A stretch of DNA of 64,000 bases, taken from contig JAFABV010000021.1 of the NCBI GenBank assembly GCA_023425865.1, forward strand, positions 1-64,000. Direction: 5' to 3'. Positions 7,998 to 16,104 of this stretch are shown piece by piece. The stretch's first letter is position 1. Each line of letters starts with the position of its first letter. The position numbers and the translations under genes were made by a program. This DNA comes from Bacteroidota bacterium (GTDB lineage Bacteria; Bacteroidota; Bacteroidia; Bacteroidales; Bacteroidaceae). Under the pieces are notes generated by a model. The model made no database searches, was not told the origin of the DNA, and was given only the letters and a program-made list of their open reading frames with translations.

Positions 7998-9179
7998 TTA
8001 ATGATGGAACAAGCGCACGCCAGTAAATGCCATGGCAATACCATACTTATCGCAGGTATCGATCACATGGTCATCACGGATGCTGCCGCCTGCCTGAGCA
8101 ATAAACTCCACGCCGCTCTTGTGCGCACGCTCGATATTATCTCCAAAGGGGAAGAAAGCGTCCGACCCGAGAGCCACCTGAGTATTCTGGGCAATCCAAG
8201 CCTTTTGCTCCTCACGGGTGAAAGGCTCGGGCTGCTCCGTGAAGAACTGCTGCCAAGCTCCATCACGCAGCACATCATCAGCCTCTTCTGAGAGATAAAC
8301 ATTGATGGTGTTATCACGGTCGGCACGACGGATATTCTCCTTGAACGGCAGATTGAGCACTTTCGGACTCTGGCGCATCCACCATTCGTCAGCCTTGCTG
8401 CCAGCCAGACGAGTACAATGGATACGGCTCTGCTGTCCGGCCCCAATGCCGATGGCCTGTCCGTCCTTGACGTAGCACACACTATTGCTCTGGGTATATT
8501 TCAGGGTGATGAGTGCAATCTTCAGGTCACGTAGGGCCTCGGGGGTGAAGTGCTTGTTCTTGGTGGGAATGTTCTCGAACAACGCAGGGTCATTGAGGTC
8601 CACCTCATTGCGCCCTTGCTCAAAGGTCACACCAAACACCTGCTTATGCTCGATAGGGGCTGGCACATAATCAGGGTCTACCTGAATGACGCAATAAGTA
8701 CCCTTGCGCTTCTCCTGAAGAATCTTCAACGCCTCGGGCGTATATCCCGGAGCAATCACACCATCGCTCACCTCGCGCTTAATGAGCAACGCTGTCGCTT
8801 CATCACATGTGTCACTTAAGGCACAGAAATCGCCATACGAGCACATCCGGTCAGCGCCGCGAGCACGGGCATAGGCATTGGCCAATGGGGTCAATTCAAA
8901 ATCTACATCATCGACGAAATAGATCTTCTTTAGCGTATCACTCAAGGGAAGCCCCACCGCGGCTCCTGCCGGCGACACATGTTTGAAACTTGCCGCAGCA
9001 GGCAGACCTGTAGCGGCTTTAAGTTCCTTGACCAGCTGCCAACTGTTTAGGGCATCCATAAAATTGATGTAGCCGGCACGGCCGTTAATCACCTCCACGG
9101 GGAGCTCGCCCTGCTCCATATAGATGCGAGCAGGTTTCTGGTTCGGATTACATCCGTACTTCAAAGCGTATTCCTTCAT
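7998..9179 (-). CDS. Stand-alone AICAR transformylase (PurH transformylase domain only)
   Basis: A 393-residue protein matching the formyltransferase part of PurH, which uses 10-formyltetrahydrofolate to convert AICAR to FAICAR late in purine synthesis. Recognisable segments include LKYGCNPNQKPA, SFKHVSPAGAAVG, YTQSNSVCYVKDGQAIGIGAGQQSR and SDAFFPFGDNIERA. The N-terminal IMP cyclohydrolase domain of classical PurH (about 130-200 residues) is missing. IMP closure must be done elsewhere, either by a separate enzyme or by a full-length PurH outside this window. It is monocistronic. Confidence 0.88.
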   Translation of the reverse strand: MKEYALKYGCNPNQKPARIYMEQGELPVEVINGRAGYINFMDALNSWQLVKELKAATGLPAAASFKHVSPAGAAVGLPLSDTLKKIYFVDDVDFELTPLANAYARARGADRMCSYGDFCALSDTCDEATALLIKREVSDGVIAPGYTPEALKILQEKRKGTYCVIQVDPDYVPAPIEHKQVFGVTFEQGRNEVDLNDPALFENIPTKNKHFTPEALRDLKIALITLKYTQSNSVCYVKDGQAIGIGAGQQSRIHCTRLAGSKADEWWMRQSPKVLNLPFKENIRRADRDNTINVYLSEEADDVLRDGAWQQFFTEQPEPFTREEQKAWIAQNTQVALGSDAFFPFGDNIERAHKSGVEFIAQAGGSIRDDHVIDTCDKYGIAMAFTGVRLFHH

Positions 9180-9205
9180 AATAAAGCGGTTCTGAAATTC
9201 CTATG

Positions 9206-9213
9206 CAAAGGTA
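9206..9213 (-). promoter_or_regulatory. -7 box for AICAR transformylase gene
   Basis: TACCTTTG followed by CATAG on the minus strand, 27 bp before the start codon. No matching TTTG at -33 was found. Confidence 0.55.
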
Positions 9214-9370
9214 CTTAAAAGATTGCAGAAAGCGAGGCAGATTCATGATTTTTCTCCACGGTCACCGTCTTATCCGCCGTCACACTGCCGCAGATACAGA
9301 AACCTTTTGAAAATAACTGATATGGGTCAAGATTTTAGGCAGTTACACCTCACTGAATTAAAAATATTCG

Positions 9371-9378
9371 TAACTTTG
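9371..9378 (+). promoter_or_regulatory. -7 box for the 108-residue protein gene
   Basis: TAACTTTG followed by CACATG on the plus strand, 35 bp before the start codon at 9413. It fits TAnnTTTG well but lacks a clear -33 element. Confidence 0.55.
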
Positions 9379-9412
9379 CACATGAAAAATTTGAGTTGTT
9401 TTATAGGATAAA

Positions 9413-9739
9413 ATGAAACACGACATGAAAGCCCTGATTGCCGAAGCTGGCAAGAAGATGAAGGTGAAACCTCACCATGTTGCCACCGACTTCGAGCACC
9501 TGTCACAGACGTTATCGCGACACCATATCAATCTAAGTGTCAGCTCTGTGAGAAAGTTATGTGAGATTCTAACCGGCAAACGCAAACTCTCACAAGAGGC
9601 ACTCAACCGACTGGCCCTTTTCGCGGGGTTTCAAGATTGGACAGACCTCAACGATGCCTTGCACGGCGACGCTGACGCCTCACTCAACTACGATGACAAA
9701 GAACTTACAACAGCAGACACCCATCAAGCAAAAGCATGA
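9413..9739 (+). CDS. Small conserved-looking protein of unknown function
   Basis: A 108-residue soluble protein. Residues 12-80 look helical and regularly amphipathic, with a possible helix-turn-helix-like stretch around SVSSVRKLCEILTGKRKLSQ and a following GFQDWTDLNDAL. The tail is acidic and disordered. No family can be named; a small DNA-binding or adaptor protein is possible. It has its own -7 box. Its last codons and stop codon lie inside an 11-bp perfect hairpin. Confidence 0.75.
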   Translation: MKHDMKALIAEAGKKMKVKPHHVATDFEHLSQTLSRHHINLSVSSVRKLCEILTGKRKLSQEALNRLALFAGFQDWTDLNDALHGDADASLNYDDKELTTADTHQAKA

Positions 9740-9747
9740 TGGGTGTC
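9716..9747. terminator. Hairpin overlapping a stop codon
   Basis: GACACCCATCA (9716-9726) and TGATGGGTGTC (9737-9747) form a perfect 11-bp stem with a 10-nt loop. The stop codon TGA is the first three bases of the right arm. No T run follows on either strand, so termination is uncertain. Confidence 0.5.
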
Positions 9748-9769
9748 ATGTTATGGGGCATATCCGTTA

Positions 9770-10900
9770 CTAATTGTTTTTGGTGGTAACTCTACCTGCC
9801 TTGGTCAACAACAAGGTCGCACTCTTTAATTTCTTTCCGACATGATCGAAGAGTATTGCCGGATTCAGGCAACGTCCCCTAAACTTCACTTCAAAATGAA
9901 GATGCTCGGTGGTAGCGCGCCCTGTACGTCCCGTTAAACCTATCACCTCACCAGCCTTAACCTTCTGCCCCACTCTGACCAAATTCTTATACTGATGGCT
10001 GTAAAGAGTTTCAAAGCCATAGGCATGACGAATGACGATACAGTTGCCATAGCCCGAGAAAGGACCAGAACGAGTTATCACGCCGTCAAAAGCCGCTACA
10101 ATCTGATCTTTAGGCCTGGTTTTCATGTCAACCCCCGAATGATTGCGGTTGCCTCCATACGGGCTGATCACACGACTTCCTGGCAGCGGATAGGCCCATC
10201 GGTCCTTAGACAGGGCAGCAAGGTCGAGCTTAAAGGTGCTGTTATCCTTAAACACATTCTCTATCTCATGGTCGGGATCCAGACTTGTCACCTTTTTGGT
10301 ATCTGTTTTGGCCACAGACAAATCAATTCCACCCTTCCCTTTCTTGAGTTGAAATGACTGCTTGCGCAAGCGATGACTTACGGGATCGACAATGGTCGCG
10401 GGATTGATGCGACGGCCATCTACCAGCACCGCGAAGGTACAAAACACACGGTCGGGCGTACCACCAACAATAGCGATGGTCTGTCCGGCCTGCACTTTAT
10501 CGCCCACCTTGACCAGATTTTGCGCATTGTTGCCATACATGGTTTCCAGTCCGTTGGCATGGCGAATCACCATCGTATTGCCATATTGCGGCGTTTTGCG
10601 GGAGAGACGCACCACACCATCGAACATCGCCTTGACCGCATCACCGCGCACCGTGGAAATCTCCAACAAAGAATTGTCAATTACAACAGCATTGCCCACC
10701 GGCAGAGGAAAGACATAATCACGGTCGGTTAATGAGGTGAAGTCGACCATCATCACGTCACTCGACGCAAACAGGCCAGGAGTAGAGACACTAATCTGCT
10801 GTTGCTCGGCAGCCGTAAACTTTTCCTGCTGGGCCTCAGCAGTCATGAAAGCCAGCGATAGTATGGCAGTTAAGTATAGGATTCTTAGTTGTTTCATCAC
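9770..10900 (-). CDS. M23-family protein with two LytM domains, first degenerate
   Basis: A 376-residue secreted protein (signal peptide ending TAEAQ). The C-terminal LytM domain has the zinc ligands: HSGVDMKT supplies His and Asp, and HLHFEVKF supplies the HxH pair, so it should be an active endopeptidase of peptidoglycan cross-links. The N-terminal copy (about 60-180) keeps the fold pattern (GNTMVIRHANGLETMYG) but has FCTFAVL where HxH belongs, so it should be inactive. Such degenerate copies often regulate or bind. It lies just downstream of pgeF on the same strand with a 28-nt gap. Confidence 0.88.
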   Translation of the reverse strand: MMKQLRILYLTAILSLAFMTAEAQQEKFTAAEQQQISVSTPGLFASSDVMMVDFTSLTDRDYVFPLPVGNAVVIDNSLLEISTVRGDAVKAMFDGVVRLSRKTPQYGNTMVIRHANGLETMYGNNAQNLVKVGDKVQAGQTIAIVGGTPDRVFCTFAVLVDGRRINPATIVDPVSHRLRKQSFQLKKGKGGIDLSVAKTDTKKVTSLDPDHEIENVFKDNSTFKLDLAALSKDRWAYPLPGSRVISPYGGNRNHSGVDMKTRPKDQIVAAFDGVITRSGPFSGYGNCIVIRHAYGFETLYSHQYKNLVRVGQKVKAGEVIGLTGRTGRATTEHLHFEVKFRGRCLNPAILFDHVGKKLKSATLLLTKAGRVTTKNN

Positions 10901-10928
10901 AAAGGCAAATGTTTTAGGTTGTTTGAGG

Positions 10929-11702
10929 CTATCTGAGTATGATGCCCGTGTAAATTCGGCCAGACTGCTGGCCCAGCCTTCGTGCAGAGAAGTAGTCGGC
11001 CACGTTGTCGAATGTGCAGATACCGGTCATGAGAATATGCTCCTCTCCCACGCCTGCCTGCAGCAGTTGTATCTTGTTGCATAGTGGTAGGTCGATATGC
11101 CACTTATCCATTTTGCGGGCAATCTGTGTCATGTCAAAACCATGCTGCGCAAAGGTTTCATAAACTTCCTCTCCCACTTCAAACCGTTCCAATGATATAC
11201 CAGGGCCAATGACGCATCTGAGCAACGGCGGCTTACTGCCATAGCGCTCGCGCATCTCATCGACAGTCTTGCGCACGCCTCCTTCTACGGTGCCACGCCA
11301 ACCCGCATGAACGGCCGCCGCGGCATGATGTTCTGGGTCGTAGAGCAGAACGGGTATACAGTCGGCCGTGGAGACCCCGATACAAGTATGCTTGCAGTCG
11401 GTAATCAGGCTGTCGACCTGAAGCCGATTGCATCGGGCAGTCTCGGACAGCGAAAAGAGCTGCTCTGTCACCATACAGCAGTCAGTGCCGTGCACCTGAT
11501 GCGGCAGCACCAGCCGCTGTTCATCCACCGAGAGCTCCGCGGCGAGGAGCCTGCGATTGTCTATCACCGCCTCCGGACTATCGCCGCAGTAAGGATTAAT
11601 ATTCAACTCGCCATAGTCACCACAGCTCACGCCACCATGTCGGGTGGTAGAAAAGGCCGTTACGCCTTCAGCGAGTGGATAATAGTTCAAGACAGGCCTC
11701 AT
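10929..11702 (-). CDS. pgeF: PgeF/YfiH-type laccase-domain protein (peptidoglycan editing factor)
   Basis: A 257-residue protein of the YfiH family, reported to keep peptidoglycan free of misincorporated residues and to have purine nucleoside or phenol oxidase-like activity. STTRHGGVS, LPHQVHG, STADCIPVLLYD and HAGWRGTVEGG are the family motifs, with His and Cys as putative metal or catalytic ligands. Its start overlaps the obgE stop by four bases (ATGA), so it is translationally coupled. The following M23 gene supports a cell-wall theme. Confidence 0.9.
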   Translation of the reverse strand: MRPVLNYYPLAEGVTAFSTTRHGGVSCGDYGELNINPYCGDSPEAVIDNRRLLAAELSVDEQRLVLPHQVHGTDCCMVTEQLFSLSETARCNRLQVDSLITDCKHTCIGVSTADCIPVLLYDPEHHAAAAVHAGWRGTVEGGVRKTVDEMRERYGSKPPLLRCVIGPGISLERFEVGEEVYETFAQHGFDMTQIARKMDKWHIDLPLCNKIQLLQAGVGEEHILMTGICTFDNVADYFSARRLGQQSGRIYTGIILR

Positions 11703-12880
11703 CGTTCTTCATCAGTGTCATACACCTCATAGTCGTCGAGGTCGTCAATATCCTCAATGTCTTCATCATCCACAAACTCCAAGTCATCGTCGGTAATACC
11801 CTCTGCCATGATTTCTTGCTGGAAGCTTGTCAGATCCTTGTCACGATGCACCAAGGTGTCTTCGGCAATGATGCCCTGCAGCTTGTTGCTCTCATTGTTA
11901 AGCTCGCGCCAGAGCACATCCTTGAGTTCATCCAGACCTGTTCCTGCCACTGCCGAGATAAACACGACCGGCAAATCAGTGGGCAACGTCTCTTGGAGCA
12001 TCTCTATGAGTTCTTCGTCGAGCAGGTCGCTTTTCGTCACGGCCAACACGCGGTGCTTGTCGAGCATTTCCGGATTGAAGTGTTGTAGCTCATGTAGCAG
12101 CACCTCATACTCACGCTTGATATCGTCGGTGTCACCCGGAACCATAAAGAGCAGCAATGAGTTACGCTCAATGTGTCTCAAGAAGCGCAGCCCCAAGCCC
12201 TTTCCTTCGCTGGCACCCTCGATGATACCCGGTATATCGGCCATCACAAACGATTTGGCCTCGCGGTAGCCCACGATACCCAACGACGGCTCAAGCGTAG
12301 TGAACGGATAATTAGCGATCTTGGGTTTGGCACTCGACAAGGCCGACAGCAGCGTCGACTTACCGGCATTGGGGAAGCCCACAAGTCCTACGTCGGCCAG
12401 CAACTTCAGTTCGAGAATGACTGTCATTTCCTGCATCGGCTCGCCAGGTTGCGCAAAACGGGGGGCCTGGCGCGTAGCCGTGCGAAACTGGAAATTGCCC
12501 AAACCGCCACGACCACCTTTCAGCAGCACAACCTCCTGACCATCATAGGTCACATCGCACACATACTTACCCGTCTCAGCATTGTAGACTACCGTACCAC
12601 AGGGCACGTCGATATACACGTCTCGGCCGTCCTTACCATGACACTTGTCACGACCGCCGTTGCCACCGTGCTCCGCAAAGACATGCTTCTGATAGCGCAG
12701 GTGCAACAGCGTCCAATAGTTGTGGTTGCCACGCAGGATAATGCTGCCACCCTTGCCGCCGTCACCGCCATCGGGTCCTCCGTTGGGCTGATATTTTACA
12801 TGACGCAGGTGCATCGACCCACGCCCGCCCTTGCCAGAGCGGCACACGATTCTCACATAGTCTACAAAATTACTTTCCAT
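11699..12880 (-). CDS. obgE: GTPase Obg/CgtA
   Basis: A 393-residue essential GTPase for 50S assembly and stress signalling. The glycine-rich Obg fold occupies residues 1-160 (GKGGRGSMHLRHVKYQP, GGNGGRDKCHGKDG). The G domain starts near 165 with the P-loop GFPNAGKST, the switch PFTTLEPSLG, DIPGIIEGA and TKSD. The C-terminus is very acidic (repeated Asp and Glu, ending YDTDEER) and lacks the usual OCT domain. It lies between adk and pgeF on one strand. Confidence 0.97.
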   Translation of the reverse strand: MESNFVDYVRIVCRSGKGGRGSMHLRHVKYQPNGGPDGGDGGKGGSIILRGNHNYWTLLHLRYQKHVFAEHGGNGGRDKCHGKDGRDVYIDVPCGTVVYNAETGKYVCDVTYDGQEVVLLKGGRGGLGNFQFRTATRQAPRFAQPGEPMQEMTVILELKLLADVGLVGFPNAGKSTLLSALSSAKPKIANYPFTTLEPSLGIVGYREAKSFVMADIPGIIEGASEGKGLGLRFLRHIERNSLLLFMVPGDTDDIKREYEVLLHELQHFNPEMLDKHRVLAVTKSDLLDEELIEMLQETLPTDLPVVFISAVAGTGLDELKDVLWRELNNESNKLQGIIAEDTLVHRDKDLTSFQQEIMAEGITDDDLEFVDDEDIEDIDDLDDYEVYDTDEER

Positions 12881-12977
12881 AAGCGGGATGACTACCCTCT
12901 CTCCCCTTGGGAGGACGAGTCTTGAATGACCAAAATATTACCGTTATACCTGCCAGAACTAGGCAGAATAAAAAATC

Positions 12978-13059
12978 AAAAGCCTAACCTCGCCTTCGTG
13001 AGGAAGAACAGAGACAACCGCTCCAACTTTCTCCTGCATGAAGACCGGGTTAGGCTTTT
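12978..13059 (-). terminator. Large-loop terminator-like element between adk and obgE
   Basis: On the minus strand AAAAGCCTAACC (just after adk) pairs perfectly over 12 bp with GGTTAGGCTTTT, 58 nt further on, and is followed by GATTTTTTATTC. The enclosed loop has its own short hairpin (CCTC/GAGG). It may be a terminator, attenuator or a small structured RNA. Confidence 0.6.
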
Positions 13060-13065
13060 CCTATA

Positions 13066-13638
13066 TTAAAGACTGTCGATGACAGTGCAGATGTCGCCGA
13101 AGATACGGTCGAGTTCACCCAATCCCTCAATGTGGTGGTGAATGCCCTCGTTTTTATACCATTCGATGAGCGGAGCGGTCTGACTGTGATAAACGCCGAG
13201 ACGCTTCTTGATGGTCTCCTCGTTGTCATCGCTGCGGCCGCTCTGCTGTCCGCGCAGGATGAGACGCTTCATGAGCTCCTCCTCGGGAACGTCGAGCTCA
13301 ATCATCGCAGCCACCTTGTGTCCACGCTCCGCGAGCATCTCCTTCAGGGCTTGGGCCTGAGGAATGGTGCGGGGGAACCCGTCGAAGATTACGCCCTTAT
13401 GCTCCTTGCCGAAACTGTCGTACACACTAGCGAGGATGTCAATCATCAACTCGTCGGGTATCAGCTGGCCATTGTCTATGTACCCCTTAGCCGTCTTGCC
13501 GAGTTCTGTACCATTCTTGATCTCACTGCGGAGCACGTCGCCCGTTGAGATGTGCTCAAAACCATACTTAGCGATCATCTTGTCGCTCTGAGTGCCCTTG
13601 CCTGAACCAGGTGCACCGAAAATTACAATATTCTTCAT
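13066..13638 (-). CDS. adk: Adenylate kinase
   Basis: A 190-residue adenylate kinase (ATP + AMP to 2 ADP). The P-loop GAPGSGKGTQ sits at residues 8-17, the AMP-binding stretch is STGDVLRSE, GFPRT is near 85, and the LID is short (RGQQSGRSDD) as in the small-LID class without zinc. It is 47 nt downstream of hpt on the same strand, giving a purine-salvage pair, and is separated from obgE by a terminator-like element. Confidence 0.97.
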   Translation of the reverse strand: MKNIVIFGAPGSGKGTQSDKMIAKYGFEHISTGDVLRSEIKNGTELGKTAKGYIDNGQLIPDELMIDILASVYDSFGKEHKGVIFDGFPRTIPQAQALKEMLAERGHKVAAMIELDVPEEELMKRLILRGQQSGRSDDNEETIKKRLGVYHSQTAPLIEWYKNEGIHHHIEGLGELDRIFGDICTVIDSL

Positions 13639-13685
13639 TTCTTATATTTTAGGGAGCCGAGAAGCCAAACAGCGCCTCACCTCCT

Positions 13686-14222
13686 TTATTTCACCAATGT
13701 ATAGATGTCACGGAGGTTACGCCCCTGCTGGTCGTAATCGAGTCCGTAACCCACAATGAAGTCATTGGGTATCTCCATAGCCGCATACTCCACATCGAGC
13801 TTTACCTGCAACTTACCCGGCTTGAGCAATAGCGTGCAGATGTGCAGCGACTCCGGGCCGCGGGTACCCAGCGTCTCCAGCATGCGCTTCATGGTAAAGC
13901 CCGTATCTACAATGTCTTCTACGATAACCACTGTACGCCCCGTCAAATCTTCATTGATACCTATCACCTCCTTTACTTCGCCGGTAGTGGTAGTACCCTG
14001 ATAAGAAGCCAACTTGACGAACGAAATCTCAGAGGGAATCGTAATATTTCGCATCAGGTCAGCGGCAAACATGAACGAGCCATTGAGCACTGCAAGGAAC
14101 AAAGGATTCTTGCCCTCCATATCATGATTAAGTCTGTCTGCCACAGCCTTTACTCGCTGCAGAATTTCCTGTTCGGGAATAAACGTTTTGAACGTCTTGT
14201 CCTTGATTTGTACGATACTCAT
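13686..14222 (-). CDS. hpt: Hypoxanthine phosphoribosyltransferase
   Basis: A 178-residue purine phosphoribosyltransferase that salvages hypoxanthine, and often guanine, with PRPP. The PRPP loop VVIVEDIVDTGFTM is at about 93-106. Pyrophosphate-loop residues LNGSFMF and the base-site segment NDFIVGYGLDYDQQGRNL near the C-terminus match the family. It is first in the hpt-adk unit and divergent from nnr, with a -7 box 24 bp upstream. Confidence 0.95.
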   Translation of the reverse strand: MSIVQIKDKTFKTFIPEQEILQRVKAVADRLNHDMEGKNPLFLAVLNGSFMFAADLMRNITIPSEISFVKLASYQGTTTTGEVKEVIGINEDLTGRTVVIVEDIVDTGFTMKRMLETLGTRGPESLHICTLLLKPGKLQVKLDVEYAAMEIPNDFIVGYGLDYDQQGRNLRDIYTLVK

Positions 14223-14245
14223 TGTGCGATTTTTGAAAGTTACCG

Positions 14246-14253
14246 CAAAATTA
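14246..14253 (-). promoter_or_regulatory. -7 box for hpt-adk
   Basis: TAATTTTG followed by CGGT on the minus strand, 24 bp before the hpt start codon. Confidence 0.5.
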
Positions 14254-14538
14254 CGAAAAAGTAGCGATAAAGCCGTGACAACTCTACACTATTTTAGTAA
14301 TTTTGCCAAATGAGGATGCCCACGGCGTTTCAGACCGACAGCCGACCTACCTACGCATACGCCCCAATGTATGATTGCGCCTAAGTGACATGGCCACAAA
14401 TTCCTCACCACGCTCATCCCACTCCGTGGCAAGGAAGCAGGCCACCTCTGGCAAGACAACCAAGAAAGGCATCTCTGACAAGGCAAGAGAAAAACAAAAT
14501 TCTTGCGTCGACCGGCGTCCGTTCTCAGGGATTTTGCT

Positions 14539-14546
14539 TAAATTTG
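14539..14546 (+). promoter_or_regulatory. -7 box very close to the nnr start
   Basis: TAAATTTG ends 7 bp before the ATG at 14554. If used, transcription would begin about 3-6 nt before the start codon, giving a nearly leaderless message. No -33 TTTG is visible. Confidence 0.45.
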
Positions 14547-14553
14547 CAGTATT

Positions 14554-16071
14554 ATGAAGATTTTCACCGCCGCTCAGATTCGCGAGTTAGACAAATATAC
14601 TATCGAGCATGAGCCCATCAGGTCGATTGACTTGATGGAACGTGCTGCCAACGCCCTGACCCAAGCCGTCATGGACGAATGGACCAATCTTACACCTGTC
14701 GTGGTTTTTGCCGGCCCAGGCAACAATGGCGGCGACGCGCTCGCCATGGCCCGATTGCTTGCCGAGGCCGATTATCAGGTGAGCGTATATTTGTTCAACA
14801 TCCACAACAAACTCTCTGAGGATTGTGCCGCTAACAAACAACGTCTGCTTGATACCAAGAAACTTGGCAAATTCACTGAGATTACCGTGAATTTCGACCC
14901 ACCTGAACTCACCGCCGACACGCTGGTGGTCGACGGGCTCTTCGGTTCGGGCATCAACAAGCCACTCAACGGTGGCTTTGCCTCCTTGGTAAAATACATC
15001 AACCAGAGCCCAGCAAAAGTAGTGAGCGTCGACGTGCCCTCAGGACTCATGTGTGAAGACAACACGTATAATATCCGCCAAAACATTGTCCACGCTGACC
15101 TCACGCTGACCTTACAGCAGAAAAAGCTGTCGATGCTGTTCGCTGACTGCCAGTGTTATATTGGTCGGTTGCGTGTCATCGACATTCGCCTCAGCCACGA
15201 ATACATTGCCAACACCGAGGTGTCTTACCGCATTCTCGAAGAAAAAGATTTGCGCTCAAGACTTCGCCCGCGCGGCGACTTCGCCCATAAAGGGTCTATG
15301 GGTCACGCCTTGCTCGTAGCCGGAAGCTACGGCATGGCCGGAGCCGCAGTGCTGGCCACCAAGGCATGTCTGCGGTCGGGTCCCGGCAAGGTGACGGTAC
15401 ATACCCCCAAGCGCAACTATGGCATCATGCAGGCAACGGTACCCGAGGCTGTGATGCAGATGGATCACGAAGAGACCATCTTCTCAGAAAGCGTTGACAG
15501 CACCGACTTCGACGCTCTGGGCATCGGGCCGGGGCTCGGGCAGAATGAGAACACTGCCATTGCCCTCATCGGACAAATACGTCGGACACAATGCCCCGTG
15601 GTGGTTGACGCCGACGCCATCAACATCTTAGGCTCGCATCAGGCCTGGATACAGCAACTGCCCAAAGGCATTATCCTCACCCCACATCCCAAGGAGTTCG
15701 ACCGACTCATCAACACCAACAGCAATGGTGACTATGAAAGGCTCACACATGCGCAGCAGTTGGCCGAACGACTAAATGGGTATGTGCTGCTCAAAGGACA
15801 CTATTCCGCACTGTGCATGCCCGACGGGCACGTGGTGTTCAACTCTACGGGCAACAGCGGCATGGCAACGGCAGGAAGCGGTGACGTGCTTACCGGTATC
15901 ATCACCGGACTGCTGGCACGCGGATACGACACCCCCGACGCCTGCATGCTGGGCATGTATCTCCACGGACTGGCCGGCGACCTCGCGGCCAAAGATTTGG
16001 GCAAGGAGAGTCTTGTGGCCAGCGACATCATCGACTATCTGCCCCAGGCTTTCAAAAGGCTTGAAGACTAA
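14554..16071 (+). CDS. nnr: Bifunctional NAD(P)H-hydrate epimerase / ADP-dependent dehydratase
   Basis: A 505-residue metabolite-repair enzyme that epimerises damaged NAD(P)HX and dehydrates the S form back to NAD(P)H with ADP. The YjeF N-terminal epimerase domain spans about 1-215 (GPGNNGGDALAMARLL, VVDGLFGSGI, SVDVPSG). The ribokinase-like C-terminal domain spans about 225-500 (GSMGHALLVAGSYGMAGAA, GIGPGLGQN, TPHPKEF, GSGDVLTGIITG). Both catalytic signatures are intact. The DUF4831 gene follows 33 nt later. Confidence 0.96.
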   Translation: MKIFTAAQIRELDKYTIEHEPIRSIDLMERAANALTQAVMDEWTNLTPVVVFAGPGNNGGDALAMARLLAEADYQVSVYLFNIHNKLSEDCAANKQRLLDTKKLGKFTEITVNFDPPELTADTLVVDGLFGSGINKPLNGGFASLVKYINQSPAKVVSVDVPSGLMCEDNTYNIRQNIVHADLTLTLQQKKLSMLFADCQCYIGRLRVIDIRLSHEYIANTEVSYRILEEKDLRSRLRPRGDFAHKGSMGHALLVAGSYGMAGAAVLATKACLRSGPGKVTVHTPKRNYGIMQATVPEAVMQMDHEETIFSESVDSTDFDALGIGPGLGQNENTAIALIGQIRRTQCPVVVDADAINILGSHQAWIQQLPKGIILTPHPKEFDRLINTNSNGDYERLTHAQQLAERLNGYVLLKGHYSALCMPDGHVVFNSTGNSGMATAGSGDVLTGIITGLLARGYDTPDACMLGMYLHGLAGDLAAKDLGKESLVASDIIDYLPQAFKRLED

Positions 16072-16104
16072 TCAACGACACCTCACACACAAAACGACCT
16101 GACG

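Larger units (their letters stand above)
14223..14553. other. Divergent intergenic region, hpt / nnr
   Basis: It contains -7 boxes for hpt (minus) and nnr (plus) and one extra plus-strand TAATTTTG at 14298-14305. A 60-codon Lys/Ser-rich plus-strand frame (14375-14557) spans the nnr promoter and shows no family, so it is not called. Confidence 0.5.

Noticed and set aside
12173..12925. Plus-strand 250-codon frame opposite obgE
   Set aside because: It is antisense to a clear GTPase gene, and its composition reflects the high-GC third positions of obgE.
14375..14557. Lys/Ser-rich 60-codon frame before nnr
   Set aside because: It overlaps the nnr -7 box and start codon and shows no domain.
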